Positions 43,302 through 54,593 of a stretch of 64,000 bases of DNA are shown here, piece after piece; position 1 is the stretch's first letter, and each line of letters opens with the position of its first letter. The DNA is taken from the NCBI RefSeq assembly GCF_041146795.1, contig NC_135184.1, positions 5,779,467 to 5,843,466 on the forward strand. Direction: 5' to 3'. The notes beneath the pieces are model-generated. The model worked only from the letters and a program-made list of their open reading frames with translations. It had not been told where the DNA came from and did no database searches. This DNA is from Maylandia zebra. Lineage: Eukaryota; Chordata; Actinopteri; Cichliformes; Cichlidae. Both the position numbers and the translations under genes were made by a program.

Positions 43302-44960
43302 CTATTTGAGCTTAATCAACTCAGCAGTATCTCCATAATTTAACCAAAATGTTAGTCCAGCATAGAGCGGCTGAGTGAATGTGGTCTGGACTCTGTGGAG
43401 GAGAGTCATGGTTTCAGAGACGCTGTAGAAGGACAAAATACCTGCTCTGTGATCCAGGTACACTCCTACTCTGGAGGAACGAGGACCTGAGACAGGAGTT
43501 TCAATGTTGTTGTTCCGAAATGTATAACTGTTGTTGTAAAAATTTAATGACCAAGATTTGTCATTACGTCCAAACACACATTCACTCCCTCCTTTTCTGC
43601 TGATATTCTTGTATGCGACTGCTACATAAACTCCTCCCCCTCTCCACTCCACCTCCCAGTAACAACGTCCAGTCAGACTCTCTCTACTCAGGACCTGAAA
43701 CCAATTGGTGAATCTTTCTGGATGATCAGAATAATGTTGTGTTCTCACGTATGTTACTTTTCTGTTCTCCTCTGATAATAACAGCTGTTTGTTTGCTGTG
43801 TTTGGATCCAGTGTGATTTCACGTGAATATTGTAAGAATCCAGCTCTGGTCTTTGGCTCTGGTTGTGACAGTAAAACATCCACTTCAGTGACTGTCAGTG
43901 AGATGTTTGTCCATTCCTCTCTCAGAATGTCCTGTAGTTTATCTCTGACCTCTGACACAGCTGCTGTCACATCCTCAAAGTAGCTCAGAGGACGGATATT
44001 GATGCTGGATGAGTCTGTAGACTCACTGAGTGCTGACAGTGAGGGGTAGTTGTGTAGAAACTGGATGTGATCCTCTGTGTGTGAGAGCTGCTTCAGCTCA
44101 GCATCTTTCCTCTTCAGCTCAGTGATCTCCTGCTCCAGCTTCTCCTGAAGCTCTTTGACTCGACTCACTTCAGTTTCCTGCTGGGATCTGATCTGCTGCT
44201 TCACATCAGAGCTTCTTTTCTGGATGAGATGGATCAGCTCAGTGAAGATCTTCTCACTGTGCTCCACTGTTTGATCAGCAGACTGATTGATGGCCTCCAC
44301 CTCCTGTTGAAGCAGCTTCACATCTTTCTCTCTGTCCTGGATTCTCTGCTGGATGTTTTGTCGACTCACCTCCAGCTCTCTCTGCCTCTCAGTCCTTTCT
44401 GCTGCAGCTGAGACTGTGTCGTGGCCTTTATGTTCATCCACAGGGCAGAGATAACAGATACTCTGCTGATCAGTACGGCAGAACATCTTCATCACCTCAT
44501 CATGACGAGAGCAGATGTTCTCCTGGAGCTTCTTGGAGGGCTCCACCAGCTTGTGTTTCTTTAATTGAACCACATCATAATGAGGCTGAAGGTGTTTCTC
44601 ACAGTAAGAGACCAAACACACCAGACAGGATTTCACGGCTTTTAGCTTCATGCCAGAGCACAGATCACAGGCCACATCTTCAGGTCCAGCATAGCAGTGA
44701 TCAGCAGGAGCAGCTTGGACTCCAGTCTTCTTCAGCTCCTCCACTAAATCTGCTAACATGGTGTTTTTCACCAGGACAGGCCTCGCTGTGAAAGTCTGTC
44801 TGCACTGAGGGCAGCTGTAGATTTTCTTCTTTTCCTCTTCATCCCAGAAGCTTTTAATACAGTTCATGCAGTAGCTGTGTCCACAGGGAATAGTCACCGG
44901 ATCCTTCAGTAGATCCAAACAGACTGAACAGCAGAATTTTGTTTGATCCATTTGATTCAT
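43302..44960 (-). CDS. TRIM E3 ubiquitin ligase, finTRIM/TRIM16-like (copy D)
   Basis: 552 residues; RING, two B-boxes, coiled coil and PRY/SPRY complete. B-box 1 is type II as in copy B, and the RING end (CRQTFTARPVLVKN) is closest to A. D has the most distinct PRY/SPRY: YSREITLD in place of YSCEITLD, TYVRTQHYSDHPERF with a shorter loop, NWFQVLS, RKGGSECVFGR, FRNNNIETPV and AGLTFWLNYGDT. The coiled coil is the same as in the other copies. D is the most upstream gene of the array in transcription direction, and its upstream DNA leaves the shared homology at about 45262. Function is inferred as for copy A. Confidence 0.95.
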   Translation of the reverse strand: MNQMDQTKFCCSVCLDLLKDPVTIPCGHSYCMNCIKSFWDEEEKKKIYSCPQCRQTFTARPVLVKNTMLADLVEELKKTGVQAAPADHCYAGPEDVACDLCSGMKLKAVKSCLVCLVSYCEKHLQPHYDVVQLKKHKLVEPSKKLQENICSRHDEVMKMFCRTDQQSICYLCPVDEHKGHDTVSAAAERTERQRELEVSRQNIQQRIQDREKDVKLLQQEVEAINQSADQTVEHSEKIFTELIHLIQKRSSDVKQQIRSQQETEVSRVKELQEKLEQEITELKRKDAELKQLSHTEDHIQFLHNYPSLSALSESTDSSSINIRPLSYFEDVTAAVSEVRDKLQDILREEWTNISLTVTEVDVLLSQPEPKTRAGFLQYSREITLDPNTANKQLLLSEENRKVTYVRTQHYSDHPERFTNWFQVLSRESLTGRCYWEVEWRGGGVYVAVAYKNISRKGGSECVFGRNDKSWSLNFYNNSYTFRNNNIETPVSGPRSSRVGVYLDHRAGILSFYSVSETMTLLHRVQTTFTQPLYAGLTFWLNYGDTAELIKLK

Positions 44961-45001
44961 GTGCTGTGCCGTTTCACCGTCTCTCAGTGACTGTCAGACA
45001 G

Positions 45002-45011
45002 TTTCACTTCC
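45002..45011 (-). promoter_or_regulatory. ETS-IRF composite element upstream of TRIM D
   Basis: GGAAGTGAAA on the minus strand, same place as in the other copies. Confidence 0.45.
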
Positions 45012-45262
45012 TCTGAACAGAAACAACCTCTGTGCTCTGAAGGGAAACAGATCTCTGCTCTTGTTCACCTCCTACAGGAAATGAGGCTCACCAGCAACTG
45101 CATTTACACCATGTTGTTTAGACCCATCCTGATACAGACACATCTGTGAAGGGAGGCACGAAAGAAATATTCTTACAGAGCGACCAAGAGCCAATCACAT
45201 GATGCAGGGTGTGTTATGTGTGATTACAACATGCAGTAACAAGTCTGACCCAGTTAAAGTTT

Positions 45263-46576
45263 AATAGTTTATCTTTACTTGGTCCCTTGAAATGTGACAG
45301 TCAACACTCAGCGAGTTCATTTTATATTTCAAAAAGTTCAGCAAAGTTTAGGATGCTGTGATGAATAAAAATAAATCAAACTTTATATTTTGACATTTTC
45401 TAATCTTAGTTCATTCTCACACTTACAGAATGATGCATGGGAACAACTGACTCCACTAAATCAAACCTATGTTCAAATGAGATTACTGTACAAGACAGGC
45501 AGCAAGCTTGATGTCTTGATTTTTTTTTAAAATAATAAAATATATGTAAAACTATTTAAAAAACAAATACAGATAGTGTTCTAATTCTACATTCTTTAGT
45601 AATGTTTCCTGTGTACCTCCATGGATTTCGAAGCAATACATTAATATGTGCTTTAAATGCAGACACTCAAATATAACTCAACATTTACACTGAAGATACA
45701 CAGTAGACATAAGAATCAGTTTTCATGCCCTTTGTTTATTCTTTCATTTAAAATCTTTGTGGTAAAGATCATCATAATTACCCATTAACTTTCATGTACA
45801 TCTTAAATGTTACACTGTTGGCAGCAAAGATTACACCGCAAAGCCGATTAAACTAGAAGCTAAACGACTCTTCAGTCCTCTTTTGGAAGCAGTCTTTAAA
45901 TGACAAGCATTAACTTTTGTCATAAACTGTATAACCACCAGATGGCGATATTAGCTTGTAAGTAATAAAACGGCATCAAAACAAACCTCTAGTCCGACCT
46001 GAGACCCAGCTCCTGATCGAATGATTATTTCATGGTGAGGAGATCCTCAGACAAAATGAACTTAAATACAGATTAATAACAGTTTGCTAAAGATGGAAAC
46101 TCACTGCAAGGACAGAGAACTGCGTTTTTTTCACTTTAACATTTTTGTTTTCACATTGAACTTGAACATTTTTCTGTTATTTTGCAAATTCTCCTATTTT
46201 ATATATTTAAATAGAAAACGGAGGAGAAATTCTTTGGTAAGTTAAATATTTTTTGGCAATTAAACTTTTTTTTGAGGGCAAAGCCAAATATTCATCCAAT
46301 TTCACCACCTGAGAAACATCCCCATAGCAAACAGGTTTCACAAATTCACATTTCTCAAAAACCTCCCAAAAGTCTTTACACGTCTCTTCTGTTAATCAGT
46401 GTCCAAAAGTAAATCGACACTTTTAAGGTGTATTGCTACTCTCAAGTGTCAGTGAAATATTTAATCTAATTTTACATGTTTTTGTTTTATGAAAGTATGT
46501 TTTGTGACCTTCAGTAACTCCATATTGTGGACAAAACCTCCACCAACAGCAGGGAACAGTTTCAATAATTTAACAC
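45263..46576. other. Upstream DNA with diverged remnant of a fifth unit
   Basis: AT-rich, no gene. At 45720-45960 it again resembles the TRIM upstream DNA (CCTTTGTTTATTCTTTCATT, AAAGATCATCATAATTAC) and ends with the CTCF-like motif, at much lower identity than between units A-D. This looks like the oldest edge of the array. Confidence 0.5.
45935..45947 (+). promoter_or_regulatory. CTCF-like core motif, site 5
   Basis: CCACCAGATGGCG in DNA otherwise clearly diverged from the other four sites. Confidence 0.4.
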
Positions 46577-47737
46577 TGTCTTGGTCATGATGTGCTGTGC
46601 AGCAGACAGAGGCATAAACCCAATATGCAGATACTCAGATGCAGAAGTGAACCTAAAAGGCAGCTTTATTGCTGGACTTGCAGGAAACCATAGTACAAAG
46701 AACTTCACTAGGAAGCTAGACTACAACACAGACAAGACACACAGCAAGCGTGAGCTCATGACAAGGGCTGTATCCCAATAAAGTAGGCAGCCTTAACGGT
46801 CCTCAAGGTCCGCGTACTCAAAGACCGCTAAGACCGGAAGTGCGAGGCTTGTAGGCTTGTTAAAGCCTCCGTCGCGCTGCCCAGGTTGCCTAGCAACCAT
46901 GATACTAACAGCTGGAAACGTTTCATTCAGCTTTGTTTGACAGAAATGAAGGAGAAGATATTTTGTTCATTTGTTTCTACATGAGCTCTGTGTGATTTAA
47001 TAAGTATCTGAGGCTGAGACCACAGGACTGTAAAACATGATTGTTGGGCTTCATTTCTGTACTGAACGGTCATTTTAAGATTAGCTAGTAAATAACAATT
47101 AGCTAATGTTGTTCATGAGACTAAAGTCATCTCACTTTGGTAATGTAAATATAATATGGCCAATATTAAAGTTATTATATTAATCATTATTAGTTATTAC
47201 AGCAGTGAGTTTGAACTCTGTGTCAAATACTGAGCTTCAGTAAAGATTCAAGTTGCAGTTATTTATATTTCCTGTCACCTTAAATATTCACTCAAAGACA
47301 AGTATCTTTGACAGTGTATATATAGATGTATCATATATTGTTCGTTTAATATGTTGGCATGACTAAATGTGGCTCAGCTATAGGAGACAGAAAACGAACA
47401 AAATAAAGCAGCAAGTGATGCACACTGAGACTCAGACATGTAAGCTTGATACTGGGGAATAAACAGACCTGGAGACAAAAGGACAAAACACAGATGATAG
47501 AGAGACAGAGAGACGAGAGACGACAACAGGAGAGACTAAAGACAACACAAAGATGAGACAAATACAGACTAGACATGAAAAGGGGACAAACATGAACAGA
47601 AAAAGGAACCAACTAGAAACATAAGCAACAAAACTCAGAGGCTCTCAAAACCTGAACCTAACTATTTCATAATTCTGAAGAATGAATAAAATGTCCAACA
47701 AACTCAAAAACCTGGGTCAAATTCCCAGGAGCATGAC
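46577..47737 (-). mobile_element. LTR-like repeat interrupted by a hAT-like relic (fossil)
   Basis: Read on the minus strand it starts TGTCATGCTCCTGGG and ends with AATAAAGCTGCC and ATCATGACCAAGACA, the same plan as the copy at 54425-55098. The middle (about 46766-47350) is a different element starting AGGGCTGTATCCCAAT, with words shared with 738-830. Both parts are incomplete. Confidence 0.45.
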
Positions 47738-48137
47738 AGTCAGACATTAACCTTTTTCATTGAAAGGTATTCTGTAAAGTTCAGTTTTCAGATTCCACTT
47801 GAAGAGTCTCTTAAAAGCACCTGAAGGTAACTTCAGATTATCTTCCTGTTTCTAGGGCAGAATGATAGTCTTGTGTTATCAAACCTCAGGCTGGTGCCTC
47901 CAGTGTCCATGCATGCAGAAGCTTCTGGTTCATGTGTCAAACCATCCAAAACAGGAGTTTCCAAAGCTGCCGGGGTGCAGTCTGTTCAATGTTTCATGTC
48001 ATCCCTGCAGAGCCAGAGCACCAGGCCTCCTATTTTCAGTCAAGGAAGGTGAGACAAAACCAGTAACCATAGTGCTCTGTGTCAAATATTTTCTATTGTT
48101 TCTTTTCTATTCTGTCACTGTGTGTTAACCCTGTGCA
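47738..48137. other. Non-coding DNA
   Basis: No gene or repeat recognised; the 88-codon open frame here has no recognisable domain. Confidence 0.4.
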
Positions 48138-48145
48138 GGGTGAAC

Positions 48146-50147
48146 CAGAGGCGGAGCCAGACATTTGAAACACCCGGGGCTTAGCCCAAAGGGTAGTATG
48201 CATGTGGGATTTTTCTTTTTTTTTTTTTTGGGGTGGGGGGGGGGGGGGGGGGTGTAGAAATGACTGAAAGATTAATAGGCTCTGTTTTGAGTTTTGTTCA
48301 AAAAAGAATGACTTCATATAGGGAAAAATATATATCACATGTGCAGGACACCTTAAACTAGTTTTTTAATTAAGCAGCGAGGCAGAACAAGGTCAGGGCT
48401 GCATCAAGACACAGGGACTAAACCCCAATTCAACCAGACCCAGAACTGATCCAGAATTAAAACAGGACTACAACAGTTCAAAATCAGGACTACTGAGGAC
48501 TTAACCAAGACAGAACCACAATCAGAACTAGATGATAGCACTAAAAATCATCATAGACCTGCACTACACTTGTTTTTTAATTCTACCAAAGTACAATATT
48601 TAGATTGAGAAAAGTTTATATAATTATTTAGCCTTGTTGTGCAAACAAGCCTGCAGAACTTAATAAATACAGAATTTGAAAAATAACAAACCTAAAAAGA
48701 AACACTAGGTACGAGATACATGAGTACCTATGATACGGTGATACTTTTGGTAAACAACCATTTGACTAACATGTGTGTCTCACCTGCTCTTGTTCCACCT
48801 CTGTTCTGTCCTCGTTCTCCTCTCTCTCCCTCTTTGTGCTGACAATCATCAAATATACAGTTGAAACCAGATATTTACTCTTCATATAAAAACACTTTTT
48901 AAATTGTAACATCAAATCAGACAAAATGTTTATTTTTTTAGATTGATAAATATAAAAAACATATCTGTTAACTTTAAGAGTAAAGAGAGACACTATCTGT
49001 ATTTCTTAATAGCAAATGGCACCAAATTGTATTCAAACTTGAGCCACACTTATGGAGCTCCACAGTTCTTTTCCTGGTGTTTTGGTTGATATCTCTTGAT
49101 TTTCCCATGTCACAGAAACAGGCTCTGTGTTTTGCCTTATATGCATCCACAGGTGTGCCACCAACTTAGTCACATGGACTCTACTAACCTATCAGAAGCT
49201 TCTTCAGCTCAGAATGGAATGTCTGGAGTTTTCTTATTAATTAAGAATAAACTTAGTGTATATGTACTCCTTAATATGATGAAAGTGATAATAAATAGAC
49301 AGCTCTGTCTCTCTTTATTCTGACATTTAACTAATTCAAAATATATTTCAATATTTATCTAAAACAAAAGTTTACTCTAAATTGATGTTGTACAGTAAAA
49401 ATGCTTTATGTTTTCTCCCTAAAGTGTAAATATCTGGTTACAAATGTGAACATCCTGCTGTGTACTGAAATCCCTCTTGTTTTGCATAGAAATATACTGA
49501 ACAACATACAAAACATAATATATAAAATAACATTTACCTGAGTTTTTTCTTTGAAAGAACCCTCTAATGTCCATTCTTATATTTCAGTGCATAACTGAAA
49601 CCGATTTAGTCGGGGAGGGTAAGAACTGAAAATATGAAATAAACACACGTAAGCTAAGACTCTCTAAAAAAAATAGCATTTGTTCGGCTTTTCATTTCGC
49701 CATTTGTTGATTCACTCGAAGAGCAAGTAACGTAATATTGGTCAAGTGATCAGTTTGATATCAATCTTTCGTGATTCACCGTCATATTTACATTATTTGT
49801 ACGGTACGAATGATTTTCTTTGGTACCTGCTCAAACTTAAGCTCTCCTTAGTATGGCTGGCTCCGTTTCTCCAACAGCGCACTCACTGCTGGCAGCAGCT
49901 GTCCCGCCCCCTCGCTCAGTCGCTTAGTGCCTGAGCTCGGATCATACCAATATCAGGGGGGATTCACGCACAGTCGTAAATTCCCACAGTGTGCACTATG
50001 TGCTTCGAATATTGTGTGTACTTTTTGTTTTATACAGTTGTCAGCCAGACATCTAACTATGAAAAAATTACACTCCAAAAGACCCCGGGCTTCTGACAAA
50101 ACAACCCGGGCTTAAGCCCAGTAAGCCACCCCCACGCTCCGCCCCTG
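48146..50147. mobile_element. Non-autonomous hAT (Tip100-like) element
   Basis: 2.0 kb bounded by CAGAGGCGGAGC and GCTCCGCCCCTG and flanked by a perfect 8-bp duplication GGGTGAAC (48138-48145 and 50148-50155), the hAT signature. Sub-terminal CCGGGGCTTAGCCCA and GGGCTTAAGCCC are also inverted relatives. No transposase is visible, so it would need a partner for movement. A T-tract and G-tract lie at 48210-48252. Confidence 0.85.
48210..48252. repeat. Poly(T)/poly(G) tract
   Basis: A run of T followed by a run of about 20 G with one interruption; on the minus strand it gives an artificial Pro/Lys frame. Confidence 0.9.
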
Positions 50148-50234
50148 GGGTGAACGCTGCCTTTTGCCCAGTGAAACCTGAGGTTGATGGATGTTACTGA
50201 GTATTACTAATCATGTCACAGAATCTATAAGACA

Positions 50235-50345
50235 GGGATGTCAAACTCATTTTACACTGTGGGCCACTTACAGGTAACTTTGATCATAAGTGGGCCGGAC
50301 ATGTGAAGCTGCACGATTAATGTGTAAAATTACAGACAAGTTCTT
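50235..50345. mobile_element. hAT-type element end (relic)
   Basis: CAGGGATGTCAAACTCATTT followed by GTGGGCCAC is the well-known terminus of hAT/Charlie-like elements. The opposite end is not recognised. Confidence 0.5.
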
Positions 50346-52111
50346 TTAGTTGATTCCCCAGACTGTCCTGTAATTATAAAATATAAAGTCTTTCATTAAC
50401 TTAAAAATAATGTCCTATTTTTCAAGAATCCACTATAAAAAAAAAAAAGACAAAGAAATAAATTAAAAATTTAGTGGAAAAAAAACCCAGGAACTTTAAT
50501 TGTTTAACTGTCACCTCTTTGGTGTAGTATGAATAGCAACTAAGGGGGATTCTTTATAATGTCAAGAAAACCTAAAATTGTTATTATTATTAGTAGTAGT
50601 GATAAATGTTAAAATTGTATGCATTTCACATTTTCCAGTTTCTGTAGGCTGATTCTGCCCCCGAGCTTTATGTTTGAAACCTTTGTTATAAGGGATCTAA
50701 ATATAATAAATGAGGAATAATCATCGCCTTTATCAGAAAAAATTATATTGCTATACAACATGTGCAGGTACAATTTAATAAATTTTAAAAGATTTTTTGC
50801 AAAAAATAAGACATAAGTGATGTGATTATATTGTATTAATAGAAAAAATGCTTTACATAAATAAAAATTAATTACAAAAATTAATTAATTAATTACAAAT
50901 TCCTCCAGCCAACCTAAAAAAATACCTTGCGGATAAATTTAGGCCCCTGCAGGTCAAAAAGGATCTCGCCTTATAGGAAAGTCTTATTTGGTTAATCTGC
51001 TCTTTATTTTCTCAATTAATCTCTTCACCGGCTGGTCTAAGGAACTGATCTGTTTCATCCAACCTTCAGTGCAGTACACACTCCAACATGCACAATGAAG
51101 CAAAGAACTAAAGAAAATCTGCAGGATTTAGATTTGAGGAAGCAGAAATAGAGAAAAACTATTCAAACAATAAACTCGGTCATAAAAATTGAGGCAGATT
51201 AATTTTCTGGCTGTAAATTAACTGATTTATCTCATAATCATTTGAGTTATTCTGATGTTTTTGTTTTTATTGAATGAACTGAGTTTGACAGAGCAGGTGG
51301 ATTTAAGTAAATACTTTCCATTTTCATGTATAAGCTTTAAACTGGAGATGTGCTGATAGGACTGGAGGAGAAAAGAGCTCGTCTGTAGTCTGTGGATTCT
51401 GACTCTGACAAACTCTTTGAGCTCCAGGAAAAAAACAAATGTTTATACCTCTGGAGTCCTCAGCAGGAACTGAAAGACTGAAGATTTCTTTCATAAAACT
51501 GAGCAGGCACTGAGTCGTCTCCAGCTACGGTACATTTCTCATCTGCTCTGAGCTGCTTCTCAAAAGCCTGCTGATGGATTAAATTTCCTTTAATTGTAGC
51601 TAAAGGCACTGACTTTTTGTTGGATGCGACAGGCGCGATCTAAAGCAACTGTTGCCGTAAACGCCTTTATTTTCCATAAACCTGCAGACGTTGAGCTGCA
51701 GCCGTCTGCAGAGGCACGGTCATGTTAAAGCTACATCTGATAAAATGAAGCGCTCACAGCAGCAGCATGGGGATGTGCAAAAGTCTCCTCAACTTCTGCC
51801 TCAAAACTTTTAATACTCAGTGATAAAGTTTTATTGAGAAAGTAACTTCCCAAACTGGGTCACGTTCTTTTCTTTTTTACTTTAAGTACAGCTGCATGAA
51901 AAAAGTTATTTATACTTTATTAAGTATATTTTACCGCTTTCTGATTGTAGCACAAAAAAGAGATTAAAGATAAAAAGAGTCATTTATGGGAAATGACAGA
52001 GACAGACACCTTTTTATAGGCTCACTATATTAAAACCCAGCAGCACTGTCACCAAAGCACTTGCTCATAAAGGTCATATGATTGCTGGGGTTTTCTCTGT
52101 TTTCTGTATTA
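50346..52111. other. AT-rich non-coding DNA
   Basis: No gene supported. Short A-tracts and ATTA-rich stretches only. Confidence 0.5.
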
Positions 52112-52201
52112 TTGTAGGTTCTTTACTTTACAATAGAAAAGGCATTGATGCAACTGTAGTTGTGATTTGGTGCAATATCAATAAAACTGAATTGAATTGA
52201 T
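52112..52201 (+). mobile_element. LINE 3' tail
   Basis: TATTATTGTAGGTTCTTTAC, TTTGGTGCAATATCAATAAA and a terminal TGAATTGAATTGA tail are the 3' end of an abundant teleost LINE. Only the tail is present. Confidence 0.65.
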
Positions 52202-52315
52202 AATGATTTGTAAAAAAAAATCTCTTAAATACTTTTAAACTTACTTAAAGAACATCAATCTCTAATTCCAGAAAGAAAAACAACATATTTTCAGTCGTCT
52301 GGCTCATCGTGATGA

Positions 52316-54593
52316 GCCCTGTGGTGTTCAGGTGTATAACGTGGTGTGGAGGTTTGTATGCAGCAGCACCGAGGTCCTCAGCTGATTTTAATTTCAAATA
52401 TGTGTCTTGGGCGTAACTTTGTTTATGGCAGCCTGTGTGATTCATGCTGTATTCACCTTGCACGCTAAGGTGCTGGCCAATTAAATCACCAGGAAGGCCG
52501 ATGAACGCCCGCCAGGCTGCATGAAGTTTGATTAAAATCTGCTGCAGAACATAACTGTGAATTCTGACAGACAATTTCACATGTTAGTGTTTCAGTCACT
52601 AAAGACTGGCAGTAAATGGAAATGTCAAATGATTCATTACAAGGAGCTGCCAACTTTAGAGGTTAATCGTGACAAATCTTTTCCTTCACTCAGGTTAGCT
52701 AGTAGATTGCGGCTCAAGCAGTGAACACATGTCATCTCTATTCGGACTTTCCCAAGTGTTCTTTATTTTTTGCTCTTGCTGTTTTCTTTTATTAAGCAGC
52801 TTTAATCTTGTCCCAGCTGTGGTTCAGGTGGTACAATTGGTACCAGTCACAGGGTCAGTGGATTGGTCCACAGTTTCCTCCAGTCCACATGCCAAAGTAT
52901 CCTTGGACAAGACACTGAACCCCAAGTCCATCAGCGTGTGTGAATGTTGGCTAAAGCCCTCAGGCACAGATAGAAGTGCTGCATGAACGTGTGTGACTGG
53001 GTACATGAGACATGTAGCAGAAAGTGCTGTGAGTAGACAGGACCTATGCAAGTACGACATCATTTACAAACAACCAACACTTTTCATTTTCACTTTTTTT
53101 CACTTTCATTGTGTTTTTATTTTGCCAGGGTGCATGCCTTAATTTCTCTCATCCAGTGTTATGTTGAATTATTCATCATTCAGTCTTACGTGGAGTTCAG
53201 GTCCAGAGATCATAATTGAGGCCAAACGGCACTTTTAAGATATAGGGTATAAAACTTTATTTTTAAATAAAAAGGGCAGTGATGCTAAAGCAGCCTTTAG
53301 TTATGCTGCTATCTCCTTAAATCTAGTGTTGCTAGCTATTTCCCAGGCTAACTGCTGCTCAGTTCCCCAAAACAAACAACCACTGAAAAGTTAAAAATGT
53401 GCTCTGATGAAATGATCAGTTTGGCTGGACTCTCTGCTGTTGCAATAAAGTAATAATGTCTTAACATCCATCCATCCAGGGTTTCTGGAGATGAGAGGAT
53501 TTAGAGGTTAGCAGTGAAATAGCTCGATAAAGGAGAATCCATGTTCTAGTATTTCTGAAACAAACAAACAAAAACATGGAAAACCATCAAAACTTTGTAT
53601 GAAATGTAAGGAAAGTTGTGTCTGGTCATTTATTTCTTTGTTGTAAAAATGCTTCTTGGCATCAAATCTTATGTCAGTTTACCTAATATGACATATGTAG
53701 TAGCAAATAATAAATAAATAATAACCTGTGGTATGCTTACACTTGATCTACATGCAACTATACAAACATGTCAGGATTATTATATTGACTGCTTGATCTA
53801 CTGCAGTGACAACACTGAGGCCTCAAAGCCTTAATTCAAAGCATTGATTCAGTGCTGGAGTGATCCAGGTCTTGGGTACTAAAAATCCCCCCAACCTACC
53901 ACCAGTTTTCTTTCACTTTAAAGTATAAGGAATATACAATTATGCTAAGAACATTTGTACTAAAAAATGAAATGTCTAGAGCATCTTATCCAATTTTTAC
54001 ATGAAGCAACAACAAGATGAGATTTCTTTAAACTTGTTCCTGTTTGTTTGTATTCAGGTCCCAGCTGAGTTGAGAGAGCTGACTAAAAGAAAGAACAGAT
54101 TACTTTCCAATTACCCAGACGGTTACAGCTTCCTCCTATAGGGAGGGCTCCCTCATGCAGTGAAGCAAAACTATGATCTTTGTGTCTCATTTTCTCTGCT
54201 GCCATCAACAATTCAGCTTTACAGAAGCAACTAAGTGAGTAAGAGTGAGTGAAAGGCTCCCACTGTTTCAGGGAGAGAGTTCATTAAACACAAACTGTGA
54301 AAACCGTTATCAGAGAATATGAACTGACATGAATACATGGCACAAAAAAGAGAAGGTGATATAAATGAATACTTGTCACATGCAAAAGGGTTATGGCAAA
54401 AAAAGGGAACATGTCTCTCACTTCCTGTCACGATCCTGGATCATTGACCCAGCGTTTTGAGTTTTCTTGTGTTTTGATGTCATTTTGTATTATGTCTCAT
54501 GTTTAAGTCGTCTTTGGTTAAGTTGATTCTCTAGTGCCGAGGTTGTCCCTGTTTAGATTTGTATTAGTTAGTATTTCCCCCCTTGTGTCTTTG
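52316..54593. repeat. Right copy of cluster-flanking direct duplication
   Basis: Homologous to 1372-3046; includes about 596 bp (53828-54423) missing from the left copy. It contains the same SINE. No gene. Confidence 0.85.
52815..53061 (+). mobile_element. tRNA-derived SINE (duplicate copy)
   Basis: Duplicate of the SINE at 1864-2110, with the same A-box-like start and CCTTGGACAAGACACTGAAC. Confidence 0.7.
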
